Assembly (NCBI RefSeq): GCF_946480305.1 | Contig: NZ_CAMLJQ010000010.1 | Location: 62,001-126,000, forward strand | Direction of reading: 5' to 3' | From: an uncultured Caldimonas sp. | Lineage (GTDB): Bacteria; Pseudomonadota; Gammaproteobacteria; Burkholderiales; Burkholderiaceae | Length of the DNA: 64,000 nt | Shown: piece after piece, positions 41,174 through 53,691 of the stretch | Layout: every line of letters begins with the position of its first letter | Position numbering within the stretch: position 1 is the stretch's first letter | The notes under the pieces: model-generated | What the model was told of the DNA's origin: nothing | Database searches by the model: none | Seen by the model: the letters and a program-made list of their open reading frames with translations, nothing else | Position numbers and translations under genes: made by a program

Positions 41174-43432
41174 TCACCCCCGTCGCGGACGCGACTTCTT
41201 TGCCGCGCTCTTGGCCGCCTTCACGGGATGCGCCTGGCCCGTCGGCCGGGCGCCACCCTTGCGCGCAGTGGCTCGCGTGCGCGACTTCACTGCGCGGTCG
41301 GCCTCCTGCACTCCCTTGAGTTCGGCCACCTTGCTCGCGCCCTTGTCGCGAAGGGCGCGCGACACCAGCCGCTCATCGCCGCTCTCGCGCACCATACGGA
41401 AGTCGATCTTCCGACCGTCGAGATCCACGCGGCTGACCTGCACGCGCACGCGGCCGCCGACCGCATAACGGACACCGGTGCGCTCGCCTCGCAGTTCCTG
41501 GCGAGCCTCGTCGAAGCGGTAGTACTCGCCGCCGAGCTCGGTGATATGGATGAGGCCCTCGACGTACAGCGCATCGAGTTGCACGAACAACCCGAAGGTC
41601 GTGACGGCGCTGATGGTGCCGCTGTACTCCTCGCCCAGATGCTCGCGCATGAAGCGGCACTTGAGCCAGGCCTCCACGTCACGCGACGCCTCGTCGGCCC
41701 GGCGCTCACACGAACTGCAGTGGATGCCCGCGGCTTCCCACTGCGCCAGTTCGCTGGCTGGCGTGGGCTTGCGCCCTCCGCGCTTGGGGGGCTCCTCCTC
41801 GGCCACGCCGATCAGCTGGTAGCGCCTGCCCATCAGCAACGCCTTGATCACGCGATGCACCAGCAAGTCGGGGTAACGACGGATGGGGCTGGTGAAGTGC
41901 GTATAGGCCTCGTATGCCAACCCGAAGTGTCCGCTGTTGGCCGGGGTATAGATCGCCTGCTGCATGGAGCGCAGCAGCATCATGTGGATCTGGGCGGAGT
42001 CGGGCCGTTCCTTGGTCGCTTGCGCGATCGCCTGGAACTCCCCTGGCTTCGGGTCGTCGCTGATCCCCATTCCGATGCCCAATGCGCGCAGGTAGTTCTG
42101 CAGAATGGTCCGCTTCTCCGGCGTCGGCCCTTCATGCACCCGGTACAGCGCAGGATGGTTCGCACGGGCGATGAAGTCGGCCGAGCACACGTTCGCCGCC
42201 AGCATGGCCTCCTCGATCAGCCGGTGCGCCTCGGTGCGCACGCGAGGCACGATCTTCTCGATGCGCCCGTTGTCGTCACACACGATCTGCGTCTCGGTGG
42301 TCTCGAAGTCCACTGCCCCCCGTTCGCTGCGCTCGCGCAGCAACGCACGATACACCTCGTGCAGGTTCAACAGGTGAGGCACCAGCGCCTTGCGGCGCGT
42401 GGCCTCGGGCCCGCGCGTGTTGGCAAGAATGGCCGCTACTTCGGTGTACGTGAGCCGGGCATGCGAGCGGATCACCGCAGGGAAGAACTGGTACGCGTGG
42501 ATCTCACCCTTCGCGGTGATCAGCATGTCGCACACCATCGAGAGTCGGTCTTCTTCCGGGTTCAACGAGCACAACCCGTTCGACAACTTCTCCGGCAGCA
42601 TCGGAATGACGCGCCGGGGAAAGTACACCGAGGTGGCCCGCTGATAGGCGTCGACATCGAGTGGCTCGCCCGGCTTCACGTAGTGGCTCACGTCCGCGAT
42701 CGCGACGACGAGGCGCCAACCTTTGGATCGCCCGACCTTGGCAGGCTCGCAATACACCGCATCGTCGAAGTCGCGTGCGTCTTCGCCATCGATCGTGACC
42801 AGCGGTACGTCGGTAAGGTCCACGCGATGCTTGCAATCCGCCACTCGGATGGCGTCGGGCAGCTTGGCCGTCTCGGCGATCGTCTCGGGCGAGAACTGGT
42901 GCGGCACCTCGTACTTGCGCACCGCGATCTCGATCTCCATACCGGGGTCGTCGATCTCGCCCAGCACTTCGGTCACGCGGCCGACCGGCTGCGAGTACAG
43001 CGAAGGCGGCTCGGTCAGTTCGATTGCAACGACCTGCCCAGCCTGCGCCTTGGCCGTGGCATTTTTAGGGATCAGGATGTCCTGCCCATACCGCTTGTCT
43101 TCGGGCGCCACCACCCACACGCCGTTCTCGTGCAGCAACCGCCCGATGATCGGAGACTTGCGCCTGTCGAGAATCTCGAGCACACGGCCTTCGGGTCTGC
43201 CCTTGCGGTCATACCGGATGATGCGCACGCGCACACGGTCCCGATGCAGCACCGCGCGCATTTCCTGCGGCGAGAGGTACACATCGGCTTCGCCATCGTC
43301 TCGCAGCAGGAAGCCGTGACCATCGCGATGGCCCTGCACCGTGCCCTCCACCTCGCTCATCAGCGAAGGGCCTGCAGGTGGGCTTGATACGTTTGAATTT
43401 TTGATGATAGAATCTCCTTCTCTGTTCGGCAC
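41174..43432 (-). CDS. rnr: ribonuclease R
   Basis: Processive 3'-5' exoribonuclease of the RNB family that degrades structured RNA. Up to 752 residues: two N-terminal cold-shock domains (GTVQGHRDGHGFL onward), the RNB catalytic domain with DGEDARDFDDAVY, an S1 domain, and a basic Lys/Arg-rich tail. The start is unclear. GTG at 43432 is the longest, ATG at 43360 the first ATG, and neither has a ribosome site. AAGGAG at 43419-43414 is placed for two in-frame ATC codons. The 5' end overlaps the tRNA-Leu promoter. Confidence 0.93.
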   Translation of the reverse strand: MPNREGDSIIKNSNVSSPPAGPSLMSEVEGTVQGHRDGHGFLLRDDGEADVYLSPQEMRAVLHRDRVRVRIIRYDRKGRPEGRVLEILDRRKSPIIGRLLHENGVWVVAPEDKRYGQDILIPKNATAKAQAGQVVAIELTEPPSLYSQPVGRVTEVLGEIDDPGMEIEIAVRKYEVPHQFSPETIAETAKLPDAIRVADCKHRVDLTDVPLVTIDGEDARDFDDAVYCEPAKVGRSKGWRLVVAIADVSHYVKPGEPLDVDAYQRATSVYFPRRVIPMLPEKLSNGLCSLNPEEDRLSMVCDMLITAKGEIHAYQFFPAVIRSHARLTYTEVAAILANTRGPEATRRKALVPHLLNLHEVYRALLRERSERGAVDFETTETQIVCDDNGRIEKIVPRVRTEAHRLIEEAMLAANVCSADFIARANHPALYRVHEGPTPEKRTILQNYLRALGIGMGISDDPKPGEFQAIAQATKERPDSAQIHMMLLRSMQQAIYTPANSGHFGLAYEAYTHFTSPIRRYPDLLVHRVIKALLMGRRYQLIGVAEEEPPKRGGRKPTPASELAQWEAAGIHCSSCERRADEASRDVEAWLKCRFMREHLGEEYSGTISAVTTFGLFVQLDALYVEGLIHITELGGEYYRFDEARQELRGERTGVRYAVGGRVRVQVSRVDLDGRKIDFRMVRESGDERLVSRALRDKGASKVAELKGVQEADRAVKSRTRATARKGGARPTGQAHPVKAAKSAAKKSRPRRG
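43384..43413 (+). promoter_or_regulatory. sigma-70 promoter of tRNA-Leu
   Basis: TTGATA (43384-43389) and TAGAAT (43408-43413) with an 18-base spacer. The start near 43420 lies about 44 bases before the mature tRNA 5' end. It overlaps the 5' part of divergent rnr. Confidence 0.7.
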
Positions 43433-43463
43433 TGCAATATTTTCAGTTGTCGGTCAGGCCTGA

Positions 43464-43548
<85 letters not shown>

Positions 43549-43555
43549 AAATACG

Positions 43556-43587
43556 AAGGCCTCGCATCGCAAGATGCGAGGCCTTTT
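43556..43587 (+). terminator. terminator after tRNA-Leu
   Basis: AAGGCCTCGCATC and GATGCGAGGCCTT arms (43556-43568 / 43573-43585) with a GCAA loop and a T-run, eight bases after the CCA end. Confidence 0.9.
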
Positions 43588-43702
43588 CGTTTGAGCGCCT
43601 GGCCGACAGTTTCGATCGGCCCAGCCGTCGGACCAACGGGTCGATGTGATGCATGCGCAATGCCATGCACCGATCGTGCCGCATACGACCCGTTCAAAGC
43701 AA

Positions 43703-43740
43703 GCAAAGCCGGCCCCCTTTGCAGGGACGGCCGGCCTTGC
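43703..43740 (-). terminator. hairpin after the phosphoribosyltransferase gene
   Basis: GCAAAGCCGGCC (43703-43714) pairs with GGCCGGCCTTGC (43729-43740), one mismatch. It is about 50 bases past the end of the minus-strand gene. The following minus-strand bases are only moderately T-rich, so termination strength is uncertain. Positions 43588-43702 hold nothing recognisable. Confidence 0.5.
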
Positions 43741-43787
43741 GGCATCTCGGCGAGCAACCCGGGTGAAGATCGCGCGGCCAATCAACC

Positions 43788-44309
43788 TCAGACCGCGTAC
43801 TTCCTGGCCAAGCCCTCGGGACGCAGTCCGTCGTACTCTTCGAAGGGCTGGTGTATCCATGGGCTGGTCGGCAATTGTTCGACGAAGTAGTCCGGCGTGT
43901 AGCTCGACACGCCCTTCACCCAGATGACCGCCGAACGCAACTCGGCAATCGCCGGCATGCCGCGCAGGCGGTCGACCACCGCACGCAACGTGACACCGGA
44001 ATCGGCCAGGTCGTCGACCAGCAAGACGCGCCCGGCCAGTTCGCCCTTGGGCATCGTGATGTATTTCGCCATGTCGAGCCGGCCCTGGATCGTGCCGGCC
44101 TCGGCGCGATAAGAACTGGTCGACATGATGGCGAGCGGCTTGTCGAACACCCGCGAGAGCACATCGCCCGGTCGCATCCCACCGCGCGCGAGGCAGAGGA
44201 TCTGATCGAACTGCCAGCCTGAGTTGTGCACCTTGAGCGCAAGGCGCTCGATGAGCATGTGGTACTCGTCCCAGGAGACGTAGAGGTGTTTGCCGTCGTC
44301 GGTCAGCAT
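43788..44309 (-). CDS. purine phosphoribosyltransferase-like protein
   Basis: Type I PRTase of 173 residues with the PRPP-binding signature VLLVDDLADSGVT (95-107) and a CLARGGMRPGDVL pyrophosphate loop (39-51). Closest in style to xanthine/hypoxanthine (Gpt/Hpt) enzymes. Its position 60 bases after purA supports a purine salvage role; the base specificity cannot be read. The ATG at 44309 is chosen over an upstream in-frame extension. Confidence 0.88.
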   Translation of the reverse strand: MLTDDGKHLYVSWDEYHMLIERLALKVHNSGWQFDQILCLARGGMRPGDVLSRVFDKPLAIMSTSSYRAEAGTIQGRLDMAKYITMPKGELAGRVLLVDDLADSGVTLRAVVDRLRGMPAIAELRSAVIWVKGVSSYTPDYFVEQLPTSPWIHQPFEEYDGLRPEGLARKYAV

Positions 44310-44369
44310 GCGGTTCCTAGAGCAAGGCCGAAAAGCCGTGATGTTCAATCGAAGAGGACCGGCGTTCGA

Positions 44370-46938
<2,569 letters not shown>

Positions 46939-47028
46939 AAAAACCACCGGGGGATTAAAAGCGCGATTGTACCGGCGTGGAGTGCCGGAACCGCCGCAGC
47001 GGCGGGGCCGCCGCTCAGGAAGGGTTCG

Positions 47029-47217
47029 TCAGGGCGCCAGAAGCCACAGAAGCAGCAGCCCGCAGGTGAGGCTGGCGAGCCCGAGGAAACGAAGCTGCCC
47101 GTCGCTCAGCCTCAGCGCCTGTTCGAAAACCCGCCGCCACGTGGCCGGGCTGAGGAAGGGGAGCACCCCTTCCAGCACGAACACCACAGCCAGTGCCGTC
47201 CAGAAGACCTCGCTCAT
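47029..47217 (-). CDS. DUF2065 small membrane protein
   Basis: A 62-residue protein with two hydrophobic segments (about 4-22 and 44-62) around the PFLSPATWRRVFEQALRLSDGQLRFLG core typical of DUF2065. Function unknown. It sits 10 bases after hflC, a conserved position, so a link with the HflKC membrane complex is plausible but unproven. Confidence 0.88.
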   Translation of the reverse strand: MSEVFWTALAVVFVLEGVLPFLSPATWRRVFEQALRLSDGQLRFLGLASLTCGLLLLWLLAP

Positions 47218-47227
47218 CGATCCAGGG

Positions 47228-48118
47228 TCATTTGCGGGGTGCCGCGGTCCCGCCGCCGCCTCGCATCGCCCGGAAGAACTCGTTCGTGGAAGGGTCCAGC
47301 ACGAGCACGTCGGAACGATTGCGGAAGCTCTGACGGTAGGCCTCCAGGCTGCGATAGAACTGCGCAAACTGCGGATCACGGCCGAACGCCGCAGCATAGA
47401 TGGCAGACGCCTTGGCGTCACCCTCGCCTTTGATCTTCTGCGCGTCGCGATACGCCTGCGCGATGATCACGTCGCGCTGCCTGTCTGCGTCCGCCTTGAT
47501 CTGCTCGCCTTCCGCCTTGCCGGTGGAGCGAAGTTCTGCCGCCACCCGCTTGCGTTCGGATTCCATGCGCCGGTAGACCGATTCCGTGATGTTGGTGTGG
47601 AAGTCGACCCGCTTGGTGCGAACGTCAACGATCTCGATGCCGAAGCTCTTGGCATCGTCGGCCAAGCGACTACGCACGCCTTGCATCACCTGCTCGCGCT
47701 GCGTTGCCAGCACTTCGCGCACCGTGCGCTTCGTCACCTCTTCGTTGAACGCCGCCTGCACGATGGGCGCCAGACGGATCTCGGCATTGCGCATGTCCAC
47801 GCCGTTGTTGCGAATGAACTGCCGGGGGTCCACGATGCGCCACTTGACCAGCCAGTCGATCACCAGGCTCTTCTTTTCCGCGGTGAAGATCGGCCGCGTT
47901 TCAGGGCTGTCGAGCGTCTGGATGCGTCGGTCCAGGAACACGACGTTCTGGAACGGCGGGGGCATTTTCACCTTCAGGCCGGGCTCCACGATGACTTCCT
48001 TGATCTCGCCGAGCGCATAGACCACGGCCGCCTGGCGCTGGTCGACGACGAAGAGTGTGGAACCCGCGATGACCACCAGCAGCAGGAAGGTCGAAACAAT
48101 CAATCCAATGCGATTCAT
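47228..48118 (-). CDS. hflC: HflC, SPFH-domain subunit of HflKC
   Basis: Membrane-anchored SPFH protein that, with HflK, forms a cage around the FtsH protease and modulates its activity. The N-terminal transmembrane segment (about 5-24) is followed by the SPFH domain and a long coiled coil with EGEQIKADADRQRD. 296 residues. 37 bases after hflK. Confidence 0.96.
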   Translation of the reverse strand: MNRIGLIVSTFLLLVVIAGSTLFVVDQRQAAVVYALGEIKEVIVEPGLKVKMPPPFQNVVFLDRRIQTLDSPETRPIFTAEKKSLVIDWLVKWRIVDPRQFIRNNGVDMRNAEIRLAPIVQAAFNEEVTKRTVREVLATQREQVMQGVRSRLADDAKSFGIEIVDVRTKRVDFHTNITESVYRRMESERKRVAAELRSTGKAEGEQIKADADRQRDVIIAQAYRDAQKIKGEGDAKASAIYAAAFGRDPQFAQFYRSLEAYRQSFRNRSDVLVLDPSTNEFFRAMRGGGGTAAPRK

Positions 48119-48155
48119 GAGCGCCTCTGTGTCTTGCTCTTGTCGTAGGCTTTCG

Positions 48156-49550
48156 TCAGCGCGTCTCGCGCTCTCGGCTGCGCTGGTTCTCGCGCGAACG
48201 GTTGTCCGTGTTCGAGGGGATCGCCGTGGAATCCGTGGACGGTGGAGGCGATGTACTCGTGGAAGGCGAGTACGAGCTGCCGCCTCCTCCGCCGCCAGCC
48301 TGCTGCATCAGCTTGTCAAGCGGCAGGTACAGCAGGTTGGAGTTGCTGCGCGTGTCGATCAACACCTTCGTGGCATTGCCGTAGATCTGTTGCATCGTGT
48401 CGATGTAGAGCCGGTCGCGGGTCACGGCAGGCGCCTTTTCATACTCCGCAAGCACACTGCGGAAGCGATCTGCGTCACCTTCGGCCTGTGACACCACCCG
48501 GGCGCGATAGCCTTCAGCCTCTTCGCGCAGACGCGAAGCCGTCCCCTGCGCACTCGGGATGACCTCGTTGGCATAGGCCTGGGCTTCGTTCTTCAATCGC
48601 TCGCGGTCGGCCGTCGCGCGGAAGGCATCGTCAAAGGCCGATTGCACCTGCTCGGGCGGCTGGACACTTTGCACGTTGACGTTGGAGATCAGGATGCCCG
48701 CGTTGAGGCGATCGAGTTGCGCCTGGATCGATTTGGAGAGATCCGCTGCAATCGCGTCGCGCTGTTCGTAAAGCACCGAATCCATCTCGCTGCGGCCAAC
48801 GATCTCGCGCACCGCAGACTCGGCCGCCTGCACGACAGCATCATCTGGCCGCCGATTCTCGAACACGTATTGCTTCACGTCCTTCAGGCGGTATTGCACC
48901 GTGAAGCGGATGTCGACGATGTTCTCGTCCTGCGTCAGCATGGACGAATCACGCAGACCCGTCTGCTGTACCACGGAGGCGGAGCCCACATCCACCGAAC
49001 GCAGCTGGGTCACGGGCACCACCTCGTGAGACTGGAACGGGTACGGCATGCGCCACTTGAAACCGGCCTCCGCGGTGTGGCTGTACTTGCCGAATGACAT
49101 CACCACGGCCTGGTGACCTTCCTGGACGATGAAGAAGCCGCTGCCGAGCCAGATCAGGACCACGACGCCGATGATCAGTGCGGCACCCAGGCCGGCCCCC
49201 TTCATGTCGGGCTGGAAAGAGCCGCCGCCGTCCGGCCCGCGCGAACCGCCCGACTTGCCGCCGAACAACCCCGAGAGCTTGCGATTGAAATCGCGCCACA
49301 GTTCGTCGAGATCAGGCGGGCCCTCGTTGCGCCCGCCTCCGCCACCGGAGCCTTGGTTGCGAGTCGGCTCGTTCGCCTGTGGCTCCAGCGAGCGGCCCCA
49401 GCGTGAGTCGTTCAGATTGAACAGACGGTGCCCCGCCCAGCTGGCTGTCAGCCCCACGGCTCTCACGAAGGATGCGGCAACGGCCGACAACCGCCCCGGA
49501 AAGCTGCTGCCGACCCGAAAGCGGGTGTCGTGAGAGGTGCTTGTGTTCAT
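48156..49550 (-). CDS. hflK: HflK, SPFH-domain subunit of HflKC
   Basis: Partner of HflC. The 464 residues have a Gly-rich cytosolic head (about 62-112), a transmembrane helix (119-142), the SPFH domain and a coiled coil, then a Gly/Ser/Pro-rich tail. The ATG overlaps the hflX stop as ATGA, but this start puts about 43 unusual residues before NLNDSRWGR, where many related HflK proteins begin. The first part may be a local extension. Confidence 0.94.
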   Translation of the reverse strand: MNTSTSHDTRFRVGSSFPGRLSAVAASFVRAVGLTASWAGHRLFNLNDSRWGRSLEPQANEPTRNQGSGGGGGRNEGPPDLDELWRDFNRKLSGLFGGKSGGSRGPDGGGSFQPDMKGAGLGAALIIGVVVLIWLGSGFFIVQEGHQAVVMSFGKYSHTAEAGFKWRMPYPFQSHEVVPVTQLRSVDVGSASVVQQTGLRDSSMLTQDENIVDIRFTVQYRLKDVKQYVFENRRPDDAVVQAAESAVREIVGRSEMDSVLYEQRDAIAADLSKSIQAQLDRLNAGILISNVNVQSVQPPEQVQSAFDDAFRATADRERLKNEAQAYANEVIPSAQGTASRLREEAEGYRARVVSQAEGDADRFRSVLAEYEKAPAVTRDRLYIDTMQQIYGNATKVLIDTRSNSNLLYLPLDKLMQQAGGGGGGSSYSPSTSTSPPPSTDSTAIPSNTDNRSRENQRSRERETR

Positions 49551-50851
49551 GCTCGTGCGATAGATACGGAATTCTGGGCTGCAACGTGCGGATCGACCGG
49601 CACGGCAACTTCTTCTGAAGCGGCTTGGTCCGCGCCGGTTCCCTCGCCGGCCTGTGAGCCAGGCACGGCCAGGGTCCCCATTGCGGCCTGCGCAATGATA
49701 TGGCGCAACTCTTCCAGGCCCTCTCCCTGAGCCGCACTCAGGAAGACACGGGGCACAGTAACCCCGGGCTCGACCTCGTAGGCATCCAGCAGCACACGCG
49801 GTCGCTGCGACGGCTCGAGCGCATCCAGCTTGTTGAAGACGAGAATCTGTTGCACCCGGGCGGCGTCGATCTCGTGCAGCACCCGCTGCACTTCATCGAT
49901 CTGCTCGCGCCAGGTGGTGCTGGCCGCATCCACGACGTGCAGCAGCAGGTCGGCGTCGGCGGCTTCCTGCAAGGTTGCCTGGAAGGCTTCAACCAGGGTG
50001 TGCGGCAGGTCGCGGATGAACCCCACCGTGTCAGAGAGCGACACGGAACGTTCTGCTTCGGAGAGGTAAAGCTGGCGGGTCGTGGTATCGAGCGTCGCAA
50101 ACAACTGGTTGGCCGCGTAGGTGCGTGCCTTCACGAGCGCGTTGAACAGCGTGGACTTGCCGGCGTTCGTATAGCCGACGAGCGACACGCTGAACGTGCC
50201 GCTACGCTCACGCGAGCGCCGCTGTGTGCTGCGCTGCCGCTTGACCTTTTCGAGTTGCAGCTTCAATGCCTTGATGCGCTGCCCGATCATGCGGCGGTCG
50301 AGTTCGATCTGGGTTTCGCCCGGACCCCCGCGATGGCCCACACCGCCGCGCTGGCGTTCCAGGTGGGTCCAGCGACGCACGAGGCGGGTGGAAAGATATT
50401 GCAGTCGCGCCAGTTCGACCTGCAGCTTCCCCTCATGGCTCTTGGCGCGTTGGCCAAAGATCTCGAGGATCAGCATGGTGCGGTCGGCGACCGGCACGCC
50501 GAGGTGCCGCTCGAGATTGCGTTGCTGTGCGGGCGACAGCGCTTGATCGAACAGAACCGAAGCAGCTTCGTGCTCGGCGACCAGCGCCTTGATTTCGTCC
50601 GCCTTGCCCTCGCCGACGAACAGCGCGGCGTCGGGCGCCTTGCGCCTTGCGGTCAAACGGGCGACTGGTGCATCACCAGCCGATTCGGCCAGCAATGCAA
50701 GTTCGTCCAGGGTGGGATCGAACGGCGAGCCCGGCCCTAAGTCCACGCCCACCAATACGGTACGGGGAAGGCTCTCGTTGTCTGATGAGGTCAAAGTCTT
50801 TGCCGCTGCCAGGCGCTCGCATGGAGGGTCCGTTACCGGACCCTCATGCAC
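49547..50851 (-). CDS. hflX: ribosome-associated GTPase HflX
   Basis: GTPase that splits stalled ribosomes under stress. The HflX N-terminal domain (VGVDLG...ARRKAPDAALFVG) and GGVGHRGGPGETQIELDRR linker precede the G domain with GYTNAGKST near residue 220. 434 residues with a variable C-terminal tail. The start is GTG, four bases after hfq. Confidence 0.95.
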   Translation of the reverse strand: MHEGPVTDPPCERLAAAKTLTSSDNESLPRTVLVGVDLGPGSPFDPTLDELALLAESAGDAPVARLTARRKAPDAALFVGEGKADEIKALVAEHEAASVLFDQALSPAQQRNLERHLGVPVADRTMLILEIFGQRAKSHEGKLQVELARLQYLSTRLVRRWTHLERQRGGVGHRGGPGETQIELDRRMIGQRIKALKLQLEKVKRQRSTQRRSRERSGTFSVSLVGYTNAGKSTLFNALVKARTYAANQLFATLDTTTRQLYLSEAERSVSLSDTVGFIRDLPHTLVEAFQATLQEAADADLLLHVVDAASTTWREQIDEVQRVLHEIDAARVQQILVFNKLDALEPSQRPRVLLDAYEVEPGVTVPRVFLSAAQGEGLEELRHIIAQAAMGTLAVPGSQAGEGTGADQAASEEVAVPVDPHVAAQNSVSIARA

Positions 50852-50855
50852 TTCG

Positions 50856-51098
50856 TCAATTGGAATCGCCCGATTCGCCGGCGTGGAAGTTCACCGCCCG
50901 ACCGGGGACCACCGTCGAAATGGCGTGCTTGTACACCATTTGAGTCACGGTATTGCGCAATAGCACCACATACTGATCAAAAGACTCGATGTGGCCCTGC
51001 AGCTTGATGCCGTTGACGAGGTAGATCGACACCGGCACGTGTTCTTTGCGCAGCAGGTTCAGAAAGGGGTCTTGTAGAAGTTGCCCTTTATTGCTCAC
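50856..51098 (-). CDS. hfq: RNA chaperone Hfq
   Basis: Hexameric Sm-like protein pairing small RNAs with mRNAs. The 80 residues include [15 protein letters not shown] and the Sm2 motif YKHA (56-59) and end in a short tail. The start codon is GTG with GGAG six bases upstream. Next to hflX as in most proteobacteria. Confidence 0.98.
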   Translation of the reverse strand: MSNKGQLLQDPFLNLLRKEHVPVSIYLVNGIKLQGHIESFDQYVVLLRNTVTQMVYKHAISTVVPGRAVNFHAGESGDSN

Positions 51099-51165
51099 GA
51101 TATGCTCCGTGTTGAAAGTTTTGGAACCTGCACGTTAACACAGCCCCATCGGGGCCGGGTAAAAG

Positions 51166-52509
51166 TCAGGAATCCTTGTCTGCGAAGGGGTTGCGGGAGG
51201 ACCGCATCTCGATGCGCAAAGGGGTGCCGACCAGTTTGAAATGCTCGCGAAACCGGCCTTCCAGGAAGCGCTTGTAGGCATCCGTCACGTGCTCCAGCGA
51301 ATTGCCATGGACCACGATCACCGGGGGGTTCATGCCGCCTTGATGGGCGTAGCGCAATTTCGGGCGGAACATGCCCGCACGCTTGGGCGCCTGGAACTCC
51401 ACCGCCTCGTGCACCAATCGGGTCAGCACCGGCGTTGACATCTTCTTGAAGGCCGACGCATGGGCGTCACTGATCGCCTTCCACAACGGCCCCAAGCCCT
51501 GCCGCTTCAATGCGGAAATATGCAGGATCGGTGCGAACTTCAGGAATGCCAGTCGTTGCTCGATGGAGCGCTGCAGCATCTGCCGCTGGTAATCGTCGAC
51601 TGCATCCCATTTGTTCACCGCCAGGACCACCGCGCGGCCACTGTCGAGTATGTAGCCCGCGATGTGCGCGTCCTGGTCGGTCACGCCCTGGGTGGCATCG
51701 AGCAGCAGCACGACGACGTTCGCCTCGGCGATCGCCTGCAATGTCTTGACGACAGAAAATTTCTCGATCGCCTCGAAAACCTTGCCCTTGCGCCGCAGGC
51801 CTGCCGTGTCGATCAATTCGAAACGCTGACCGTTGCGCTCGAAGGGTACCGAGATCGCGTCTCGGGTCGTGCCGGGCATGTCGAAAGCGACGAGGCGTTC
51901 TTCACCGAGCCACGTGTTGATGAGCGTCGACTTGCCGACGTTGGGCCGGCCGGCGACTGCCAGCCGTACCACCAGTGCCCGCTCCTCGTCGGATTCTTCT
52001 TCGTCTTCGTCGTCGAAGACAAACGGCTCCAGCGCGGCCTCGAGCAGGCTGCGAATCCCCTGCCCGTGCGCCGCGGACACCGCCATCGGCTCGCCCATGC
52101 CCAATTCATAGAACTCGGCGATTTGGGGCGCGTCCTTCATGCCTTCCGCCTTGTTCGCGGCGAGGATCACGCGCTTGTTCACCGAGCGGAGGTAGCGCGC
52201 AATGTCGTAATCCTGCGCCGACAACCCCGCGCGTACATCGACCACGAATACCACGGCGTCAGCCTCTGCCACAGCCTGTCGCGTCTGCTTGGCCATCTCC
52301 TTGACGATGCCGGTTGACGAGTCGGGCTCGAACCCCCCGGTGTCGATCACGATGTACTCGCGGTCGCCCAGTCGCCCATCACCGTAATGGCGATCGCGCG
52401 TGAGCCCGGCATAGTCGGCCACGATCGCGTCGCGCGATTTCGTGAGCCGGTTGAAGAGCGTCGATTTGCCGACGTTGGGACGCCCGACCAGGGCTATCAC
52501 CGGTTTCAT
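51166..52509 (-). CDS. der: ribosome assembly GTPase Der (EngA)
   Basis: Double-GTPase factor for 50S assembly. The two P-loops GRPNVGKST are at residues 9-17 and about 187-195, the second domain is followed by a KH-like domain, and the acidic EDEEESDEE linker joins the domains. 447 residues. Confidence 0.97.
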   Translation of the reverse strand: MKPVIALVGRPNVGKSTLFNRLTKSRDAIVADYAGLTRDRHYGDGRLGDREYIVIDTGGFEPDSSTGIVKEMAKQTRQAVAEADAVVFVVDVRAGLSAQDYDIARYLRSVNKRVILAANKAEGMKDAPQIAEFYELGMGEPMAVSAAHGQGIRSLLEAALEPFVFDDEDEEESDEERALVVRLAVAGRPNVGKSTLINTWLGEERLVAFDMPGTTRDAISVPFERNGQRFELIDTAGLRRKGKVFEAIEKFSVVKTLQAIAEANVVVLLLDATQGVTDQDAHIAGYILDSGRAVVLAVNKWDAVDDYQRQMLQRSIEQRLAFLKFAPILHISALKRQGLGPLWKAISDAHASAFKKMSTPVLTRLVHEAVEFQAPKRAGMFRPKLRYAHQGGMNPPVIVVHGNSLEHVTDAYKRFLEGRFREHFKLVGTPLRIEMRSSRNPFADKDS

Positions 52510-52530
52510 CGTTTCAGCCTTGTCTGTGCG

Positions 52531-53691
52531 TCACTGAGCGCGAAGTGCATGGACGCCACCACCGCTGCTCACGACGATCAACAGGTCGCCCGCCACCACA
52601 GGAGCACCAACGATAGCCGACCCGTCGATCGCCACTCGCGCCAAAGGGGTCCCATCGTCGGCGGACAGGAAGTGCACGTAGCCTTCCGCGTCCCCGACCA
52701 CGACGCTGCGCCCCACCATGAACGGGGCAGTCAGCCCGCGGAACCGGAATCGCTCCGAGGTCCAGGCCGTCTCGCCGTCGGCTTGCCGGTAGGCCGTGAT
52801 GCGGTCCGTCGAATCGACGCCATACACGTGGCGGCCGTCCGCAAACAAGCCCACGCCGCCACTGCTCGGCTTGCTCCATAGCAGACTGCCTCGCAGCGCG
52901 TCGACACACGCCACCGACGACTGGAAGGCCCGCACGCAAACCGTGTCGGCGACACGAGCGGCAGGCCCGACCAGATCGGCAAGTCGCTCCACCTCGTTGG
53001 TGCCGCGAGGAGAAGCGACCGGAACTTCCCAACGAACGCTACCGCGCAAGGGATCGATACCCGCCAGCCGCGGCCCCTGCCCCACCACCAATGTGTCCCG
53101 CACCGGCAGCAGCACCCCGGGCTGCGACAACGTCAATGGATCACCCGGCCGCTGAAGGGTCCAGAGCTTGCCTCCCATGGCCGCGTCATACGCGTGCACC
53201 GTGCGGTCGGAGCCGTAGACGAACACCCTTTCACCGGCAACGAGCGGCGCCGTCACGATGCGGGCGCCGACGCGCTGGCGCCAGAGCACCTTGCCTTGCT
53301 CGAGTACGACCACTTCGCCACCCTGCGTCACGACCGCCGTGAAGCGGCCATCGCTGCCGACACCCGCCGCGAGTGCCGCGTCCAGCTGCGCACGCCAGTT
53401 GACCTTGCCGGTCGCTGCGTCGTACTGCACCACCGCACCATCGCTGGCTGCCACCGTCACGGTGTTGCCGACGACGACCGGCTGCAAGGGCAGCCGCACC
53501 GCGCCGATGCGATCGCTCCAGGCCGTCGCCACACGCATCGCAGCCGGGGCTGGTGAAGCCAGAGGCGTCGGCTTGGGCTTCTCGTAGCCACTGGAACACC
53601 CGGCGGTAACAACTGCCGCGGCGCACAACATGGCAACGCCTGCGTGGGAGGCGAGGCGGTTGCGCATGCGGATCAAGGCACCGGCCCTCAC
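52531..53691 (-). CDS. bamB: outer membrane assembly lipoprotein BamB
   Basis: Eight-bladed PQQ-type beta-propeller lipoprotein of the BAM complex. The lipobox VTAGC puts the lipidated cysteine at residue 32; repeated DGAVVQYDAATGKVNW-like blades follow. 386 residues. The start is GTG at 53691: GGGAG lies seven bases before it and it overlaps the yfgM stop as GTGA. The ATG at 53667 lacks a ribosome site. Confidence 0.94.
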   Translation of the reverse strand: MRAGALIRMRNRLASHAGVAMLCAAAVVTAGCSSGYEKPKPTPLASPAPAAMRVATAWSDRIGAVRLPLQPVVVGNTVTVAASDGAVVQYDAATGKVNWRAQLDAALAAGVGSDGRFTAVVTQGGEVVVLEQGKVLWRQRVGARIVTAPLVAGERVFVYGSDRTVHAYDAAMGGKLWTLQRPGDPLTLSQPGVLLPVRDTLVVGQGPRLAGIDPLRGSVRWEVPVASPRGTNEVERLADLVGPAARVADTVCVRAFQSSVACVDALRGSLLWSKPSSGGVGLFADGRHVYGVDSTDRITAYRQADGETAWTSERFRFRGLTAPFMVGRSVVVGDAEGYVHFLSADDGTPLARVAIDGSAIVGAPVVAGDLLIVVSSGGGVHALRAQ

